Assembly: GCA_902767285.1 (NCBI GenBank)
Contig: CACXHC010000074.1
Location: 1 to 6,777, forward strand
Reading direction: 5' to 3'
DNA length: 6,777 nucleotides
DNA from: an uncultured Ruminococcus sp.
Lineage (GTDB): Bacteria > Bacillota > Clostridia > Oscillospirales > Acutalibacteraceae
Part shown: one piece after another, positions 6,629 through 6,777 of the stretch
Numbering within the stretch: position 1 is the stretch's first letter
Layout of the letters: every line of letters begins with the position of its first letter
The notes under the pieces: generated by a model
What the model saw: the letters and a program-made list of their open reading frames with translations, nothing else
The model's database searches: none
What the model was told of the DNA's origin: nothing
Program-made: the position numbers and the translations under genes

Positions 6629-6668
6629 TCGGGGAAAACCCTTTTTTAAAAAAAGGGTTATTCCCCGA
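6629..6668. repeat. 40-nt near-perfect palindrome downstream of topA (repeat-like or terminator hairpin)
   Basis: TCGGGGAA (6629-6636) pairs with TTCCCCGA (6661-6668). After one bulged A (6660), AACCC (6637-6641) pairs with GGGTT (6655-6659). The T6/A7 tract at 6642-6654 then extends the stem into the tip, giving about 17 pairs. It begins 34 nt after the topA stop and is the likeliest 3' boundary of the topA message. It lacks a T-tract after the stem on either strand, so it is not a textbook intrinsic terminator. The layout looks more like an intergenic repeat of the REP/MITE sort; copy number cannot be judged from one window. Confidence 0.55.
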
Positions 6669-6690
6669 ACCCCTTTCCTAAAAAATTATT

Positions 6691-6721
6691 GCAGGCGGTG
6701 CCTGCTGACAGTTCGCACTGT
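6691..6721. repeat. Two adjacent small hairpins in the topA downstream region
   Basis: GCAGGC (6691-6696) pairs with GCCTGC (6700-6705) around a 3-nt loop. Directly after it, ACAGT (6708-6712) pairs with ACTGT (6717-6721) around TCGC. They follow the 40-nt palindrome by 22 nt with no gene between, and together they suggest a compact structured element running from about 6600 to at least 6721. The remaining sequence to the window end shows no reading frame or RNA gene. Function unknown. Confidence 0.4.
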
Positions 6722-6777
6722 GGTTTAAATGAAAACAAATTTACATCTGCGACGGTGGAACTTGTGGACATTTCTCA

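Noticed and set aside
1..6777. CRISPR array, insertion sequence, tRNA or defence-type system
   Set aside because: No regularly spaced repeats, transposase, tRNA cloverleaf or defence-protein motifs are seen. The window is an ordinary housekeeping region apart from the points listed.

Overview
The window is a chromosomal housekeeping segment from an AT-rich, low-GC Gram-positive bacterium. It is most likely a member of the Clostridia, possibly related to Ruminococcus/Oscillospiraceae, but the family-level placement is an inference. The support is the strong Shine-Dalgarno sequences (GGAGG-type), a consensus SigA-like promoter, an infC leader with an attenuator, the IF3 AUU start codon, and dprA directly followed by topA, as in Bacillus and relatives. 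All genes are on the + strand.

Layout. Positions 1-185 hold no gene, only A/T-rich sequence with two palindromes. A perfect TTGACA-17 bp-TATAAT promoter (186-214) drives a structured leader of about 150 nt ending in an intrinsic terminator (340-370). The leader's competing pairings fit an L20-type attenuation leader. Next come infC (IF3, AUU start at 395), rpmI (L35) and rplT (L20), closed by a strong terminator (1600-1635). A second group follows: a small two-helix membrane protein of unknown function, a TrmH/SpoU-family RNA 2'-O-methyltransferase that starts on a TTG overlapping the previous stop codon, and dprA, whose product carries an unusually long insert. After a 28-nt gap comes topA (DNA topoisomerase I with three tetracysteine zinc motifs). 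The last 182 bases hold no gene, but they contain a near-perfect 40-nt palindrome and two further small hairpins that look like an intergenic repeat element.

How the genes work together. The first operon couples translation initiation (IF3) to two large-subunit proteins. Two feedback loops are readable in the DNA: L20 acting on the leader attenuator, and IF3 acting on its own AUU start codon. The second group joins RNA modification, DNA-uptake/recombination processing and supercoiling control.

I looked for an undescribed system and did not find one. The points most worth following up are the architecture of the infC leader, the insert and altered loops in DprA, the unrecognised membrane protein, and the structured DNA after topA.
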